Program-made: the position numbers and the translations under genes
Assembly (NCBI GenBank): GCA_964196055.1
Contig: CAXMSF010000203.1
Location: forward strand, 1 to 9,140
DNA from: JAFDEI01 sp964196055
GTDB taxonomy: Bacteria > Myxococcota_A > UBA9160 > SMWR01
Direction: 5' to 3'
Length of the DNA stretch: 9,140 nucleotides
Notes under the pieces: model-generated
What the model was told of the DNA's origin: nothing
What the model saw: only the letters and a program-made list of their open reading frames with translations
Databases searched by the model: none
Shown: one piece after another, positions 6,436-9,140 of the stretch
How the letters are laid out: every line of letters starts with the position of its first letter
How positions within the stretch are numbered: position 1 is the stretch's first letter

Positions 6436-9140
6436 CTACGCGCGTGCCGTAGTTCGGCTGCTGCGGCCGCGACGGCGCGCGAGCAGTGCGAGTGTGCCGA
6501 GCCCCGACATCAGCATCAGGGTGCCGCCGGGCTCCGGCACCGGTATCGGGTCGCAGACATCGCCGATCATGTCGAAGTCCTGGTCTTCCTGATCCATCTG
6601 GCAGTAGCCCGGCGTCGGCCCGCCGCCGCATTCGTCGTCCGACTCGCAGGGGCCGCCGACGGACTCGTCGTCGAAGAAGCAGGTGCCGAGCACCGGGCCG
6701 TTCGGTGTCGACAGACAGTTGTCGCAGAAGTCGCCGCGGAAGTCGCCGTCCTCGTCGGACTGGGAGGGGAAGGGGTCGCCCGGGCAGTTGTCGAAGAAAT
6801 CGGTGAAGCCCTCGCCGTCGCTGTTCTGGCACAGGTCGCCGACGCCGTCGTTGTTCCAGTCGTCCTGGTCGGGGTTCGGGAAATAGGGGCAGTTGTCGGG
6901 GACGTCGGGCGGATCGGCGGTATCCGGCCAGCCGTCGCCGTCGGAGTCGCCGATCTGGCAGGCGTCACCATTGCCCACGCCGTCCACGGCGTCGCCGTTG
7001 ACATCGCCCTGGCTCGGGTTGAACGCATTCGGACAGTTGTCGTCGGCGTCGGGCATGCCGTCGTTGTCGAGGTCGCCCGGCTGACAGGCGTCGCCCGTGC
7101 CGTCCTCGTTGACGTCGCTCTGGCTCGGGTTGTAGGTGTTCACGCAGTTGTCGGGGACACCCGGGGGAGCGGGGTCATCGGGCCAGCCGTCGTTGTCGAA
7201 GTCGTTCGCCAGGTCATCCTGGCAGAAGTCGCCAGCGCCGTCCCCATTGACGTCGCTCTGGTCCGGGTTGAAGATCGTCGGGCAGTTGTCGCAGTCGTTG
7301 CCCGTAAAGTCATCGTCCGAGTCGGCCTGCCCGGAGTTGGGAAGCTCCAGGCAGTTGTCGATGGCGTCGACGACATCGTCGCCGTCCGCATCGTCAGACG
7401 TCGCCGGTACCGTCGTCGTCGAAATCTTCCTGGCCTGGGTTGGAATTCGTCGGGCAGTTGTCGTCGGCGTCGGGCCAGCCGTCGTCGTCGCTGTCGCCGG
7501 GCTCGCAGACGTCGCCGTAGAAGGGCCCAGTACCCTCGTCATCGACGTTCAGATTGCTCTGATCCGGGTTGGAATCCGTCGGGCAGTTGTCGCAGACGTC
7601 GCCGGACGCGTCGCCGTCCCCGTCGGCCTGGTCGAGGTTCGGAACTCCCGGACAGTTGTCGACACTGCCGGAAACGCCGTCGGCGGTGCCGTCGGCGACC
7701 CCGTCGCCGTCCGCATCGTCACAGGCGTCGCCGGTGCCGTCGCTGTCGAAATCCGCCTGGCTCACGTTCTTCGAGAGCGGGCAGTTGTCGCAGGCATCGC
7801 CGATGCCGTCTTCGTCGCCGTCGAACTGCTGCGTACCGCAGAATGGGCTCCCCGTTTCGTCGCAATCCGCGTCTTCGCTGCAGTCTTCACCCACCAGGCC
7901 CGAGCTGCAGATGTCGGCCTCGCAGATTCCGGGCCCCGGGTCGAAACAATCGATGTCGGCGAGGCAGGCCTCGCCGACCAGGCCCACGACACAGGTGCGC
8001 TCCGGGTTCGAGTGGAATTGGCAGTTGTCCTGGCTGTCGGGGTAGCCGTCGAGGTCCAGGTCGCCGAGCTGGCAAAGGTCGCCCTGGCCGTCGAAATTGC
8101 CATCGGCCTGGTCGGGGTTGTACACGTCGGGGCAGTTGTCGAAACCGTTCGGGATGTCGTCGTCGTCGTCGTCGATCGGCTCGCCGGGTGCGGGCACCCC
8201 CTCGATCAGCAGGTCGGTCACCGCGCCGAAGTCGCCGCCTACCGTGAGCGTCGTTCCGGCGCCGGTCAGAGGCTCGATGCGCACGGGTTCGGCAGTGGCG
8301 AAGGCGACGATCGGGTCGCGATTTCCGTCGACCGCGATCGCGGTGGCGGTGTCGAGTGATTCGTCGACACTGGTGGCGAGCGCGAAGGCGACGACGACCC
8401 CGACGGAGGAATCGGAGTCGAGAATGCGAAACAGTCTCGGGCTCTTGATCTTGTTCCGGTCGTCGCCCAGGGGGTCGTCGAAGTGGGCTACGCCGTCGCC
8501 GTCGCCGCGGTCGAGTAGCAGCAGGCCGATCCTCGGGTCGCGTGCGAGCGCAACCGGGTCGTTGAATTCGATCGTGCCGCTGCCGGCGACGACGGTGAAC
8601 GGTTCGACATCTCCATTCAGCGGGTTGACGCGGAAGAGTCCCGAGTCGAACTCGTCCGTCGTGACGTCGTCGACCGGCGCAGCGTCGACGACGATCAGGC
8701 TGCCGTCGGCGTCGATGACGAGGGCGACCGGCTCGCCGAGCTCGCCCACGTCCGTGAGGATGGTCTGGTTGTCGTTGGGGTCCCCGTTCGGGTCGACGCG
8801 AATCAACTGGCCGTCGGTGTCCGTGACGATGATGTCGCCCGCGAAGTCGACCGCGATGTCGCTCAGACCCGTGAAGTGGTCGTCTTCAGAGATGAGGTCC
8901 TGGACACCGGTCTCGAGGTTCCGCCTCACGATTCTTCGCTGCGACCCGTCGATTACGTAGATCTCGGCGTTGCATTCGGTCGTCGTGGGTACTTTGCATC
9001 CCTGGAGCGTCATGCCCGGGTCGGTCCACGCCATCGCGATCGGCTCCGTGAAGACCGACGAGGGGAAGCCACCGTCTTCGACCGGGCTCTGCGAGTCGTC
9101 GGTCGAATCGGCGAGGTAGACTTCTTGATCCGTTCCACTG
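6436..9140 (-). CDS. PEP-CTERM protein with beta-propeller-like region and thrombospondin type 3 repeats; frameshifted at about 7394, 5' truncated
   Basis: The frame is open to the window edge (the residues before Met at 9034 read SGTDQEVYLADSTDDSQS with no stop), so the start lies beyond 9140. The frame stops at TGA 7396-7394 after GTGDV. Removing one base there (or adding two) restores GDVCDADGD and joins the downstream frame that ends at TAG 6438-6436, about 900 residues in all. The N-terminal part (9140 to about 8230) has propeller-like repeats (EIYVIDGSQRRIVRRNL, LSDIAVDFAGDIIVTDTDGQ, VALVIDADGSLIVVD). The middle is an Asp-rich array of 13 DNC motifs of thrombospondin type 3 (calcium-binding) type, with three Cys modules inserted. 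The C-terminus is a PEP-CTERM signal: VPEPGGTLMLMSGLGTLALL, then ARRRGR. For the family this means export by Sec, then recognition by an exosortase/EpsH-type enzyme, usually in bacteria that make extracellular matrix. The broken frame could be a sequencing error or a real truncation that loses the signal. The Sec signal peptide should lie outside the window. The binding target is unknown. Confidence 0.85.
6439..6540 (-). other. PEP-CTERM protein-sorting signal
   Basis: The last 34 residues contain VPEP at the start, a Gly/Leu-rich hydrophobic stretch (GGTLMLMSGLGTLALLA), a basic cluster RRRGR and a short tail SSRTTARA. These are the three parts of a PEP-CTERM signal in the right order. The motif is recognised by exosortases in other species. 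No exosortase gene is in this window. The signal is encoded downstream of the frameshift at about 7394, so its use depends on that break being an error or being bypassed. Confidence 0.9.
6601..6681 (-). other. Third Cys module, close to the C-terminus
   Basis: CFFDDESVGGPCESDDECGG followed by GPTPGYC repeats the pattern of the pair at 7838-7993: VGGPC, then a short acidic spacer, Cys, then a Gly/Pro-rich stretch ending in Cys. It lies between the last DNC unit and the PEP-CTERM signal. Recurrence of the same module in two places of one array suggests internal duplication of a functional unit rather than chance Cys residues. Confidence 0.5.
7391..7400 (-). other. Frame break in the PEP-CTERM/TSP3 gene
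   Basis: Upstream the frame reads ...FDDDGTGDV then TGA (7396-7394). Downstream, TSP3 coding resumes in another frame as DADGDDVVDAIDNC. Deleting the T at 7394 gives GDVCDADGDD, and adding two bases gives GDVCDDADGD. Both match the repeat unit and other GDVC units in the same protein. No slippery homopolymer is present, so programmed frameshifting is not suggested by the sequence. Confidence 0.85.
7838..7993 (-). other. Tandem pair of Cys modules inserted within the TSP3 array
   Basis: Between two TSP3 units the protein reads VGEACLADIDCFDPGPGIC and then VGEDCSEDADCDETGSPFC, two copies of a G-x-x-C-x-x-D-x-D/E-C-x(7)-C pattern, flanked by extra Cys residues (TCVVGL, ADICSSGL). The spacing suggests disulfide-bonded knobs, and the pattern recalls the Cys motifs of Dickkopf-like secreted bacterial proteins; that resemblance is weak and by eye. 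A third copy lies at 6601-6681. Confidence 0.55.
8156..8173 (-). repeat. (GTC)6 microsatellite encoding a run of six Asp
   Basis: Six perfect GTC units on the plus strand encode six aspartates (EPIDDDDDDIPNG) at the junction between the propeller-like region and the first TSP3 unit. Copy-number change would keep the frame and only alter linker length and charge. Confidence 0.85.
8230..9140 (-). other. Beta-propeller-like (NHL/SMP-30-type) region of the PEP-CTERM protein
   Basis: Segments of about 40-55 residues repeat the pattern of hydrophobic strand, Asp/Gly turn, 'IYVID' or 'IIVTD' or 'LIVVD' or 'LLLLD', then 'LxRVD/N'. Examples are YVIDGSQRRIVRRNLETG, IIVTDTDGQLIRVDPNG, LIVVDAAP leading to LFRVNPLNGD, and LLLLDRGDGDG. 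This resembles NHL or SMP-30 propeller blades seen in many extracellular bacterial proteins. I infer the fold from pattern alone. A propeller typically needs 5-7 blades, and only about four are visible, so more may lie upstream of the window. Confidence 0.5.

Larger units (their letters stand above)
6560..8190 (-). repeat. Thrombospondin type 3-like calcium-binding repeat array (13 DNC motifs)
   Basis: On the plus strand the core CAGTTGTC occurs 13 times (near 6716, 6785, 6892, 7033, 7146, 7283, 7352, 7455, 7585, 7658, 7781, 8022 and 8133). On the minus strand each encodes DNC, usually in the unit DNCPxxxNPxQxDxDxDGxGDxC. Spacing varies from about 65 to 240 bases because units are short, long or interrupted. 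Aspartates at alternating positions and paired cysteines are the hallmark of TSP3 repeats, which wrap around calcium ions. The conserved bases are simply the codons for DNC, so the repeat is protein-level. Arrays of this kind commonly form a rigid stalk or linker between an outer domain and a cell-surface anchor. Confidence 0.88.

Noticed and set aside
6431..6444. Dyad CGCGC-CTAC-GCGCG as an intrinsic terminator
   Set aside because: The stem is only 5 bp and no T-run follows on either strand, so it is not called as a terminator.
6716..8140. CAGTTGTC repeated 13 times as a CRISPR-like or binding-site array
   Set aside because: The conserved core is only about 8 bases, spacing is irregular (about 65-240 bases), and it is exactly the DNC codons of protein repeats.
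8156..8173. (GTC)6 tract as a phase-variation switch
   Set aside because: Slippage would change the Asp count by whole codons and cannot turn the gene on or off.
7136..8359. 407-residue plus-strand open frame
   Set aside because: It mirrors the TSP3 repeats and the adjoining region on the opposite strand; the Val/Ala-rich repetitive product is a by-product of Asp and Gly codons.
8097..8960. 287-residue Ser-rich plus-strand open frame
   Set aside because: It is antisense to the propeller-like region, whose strand and turn repeats make the minus strand the clear coding strand.

Overview
The window is about 9.1 kb of GC-rich bacterial DNA. It holds the 3' part of a tightly packed plus-strand operon (positions 1 to 6423) and, converging on it, the 3' part of a large minus-strand gene for a secreted or surface protein (6436 to 9140). 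The Lnt and Lol proteins show a diderm (Gram-negative) cell with an outer membrane. The order lnt-prfB-lysS-lolC/E-lolD, together with a PEP-CTERM protein, suggests a deltaproteobacterial-type lineage (Myxococcota or Desulfobacterota sensu lato). That placement is inference from gene order and domain content, not a computed phylogeny.

Plus-strand operon. A 5'-truncated lnt (apolipoprotein N-acyltransferase, catalytic Glu, Lys and Cys visible) overlaps prfB by 8 bp. prfB (peptide chain release factor 2) carries the classic programmed +1 frameshift site: a G-rich Shine-Dalgarno-like run, then CTT TGA C. Its true start is therefore the GTG at 1148, and the in-frame TGA at 1244-1246 is bypassed, giving a 380-residue product. 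prfB overlaps lysS (class II lysyl-tRNA synthetase) through a GTGA junction. One base after lysS comes a LolC/LolE-family permease gene with an extra N-terminal hydrophobic module of about 241 residues, and it overlaps lolD (ATPase) through ATGAGTGA. Two themes are combined: lipoprotein maturation and export (Lnt acylates, LolC/E-LolD extracts lipoproteins for delivery to the outer membrane) and translation (RF2, LysRS).

Minus-strand gene. Reading from 9140 down to 6436, the open frame begins outside the window. It encodes a beta-propeller-like region, then a long Asp/Cys-rich array with 13 DNC motifs of thrombospondin type 3 (calcium-binding) character, interrupted by three Cys modules, and ends in a clear PEP-CTERM sorting signal (VPEP, hydrophobic stretch, RRR). 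The frame is broken once, near 7394, by a net one-base insertion (or two-base deletion). Repeat coding is intact on both sides, so this is either a sequencing or assembly error or a recent frameshift that would remove the sorting signal. The convergent genes are separated by only 12 bp.

No RNA genes, mobile elements, CRISPR arrays or convincing promoters are visible; the promoters of both transcription units lie outside the window. The least ordinary items are the fused LolC-type permease and the frameshifted PEP-CTERM/TSP3 protein. Nothing here looks like a wholly new multi-gene system.
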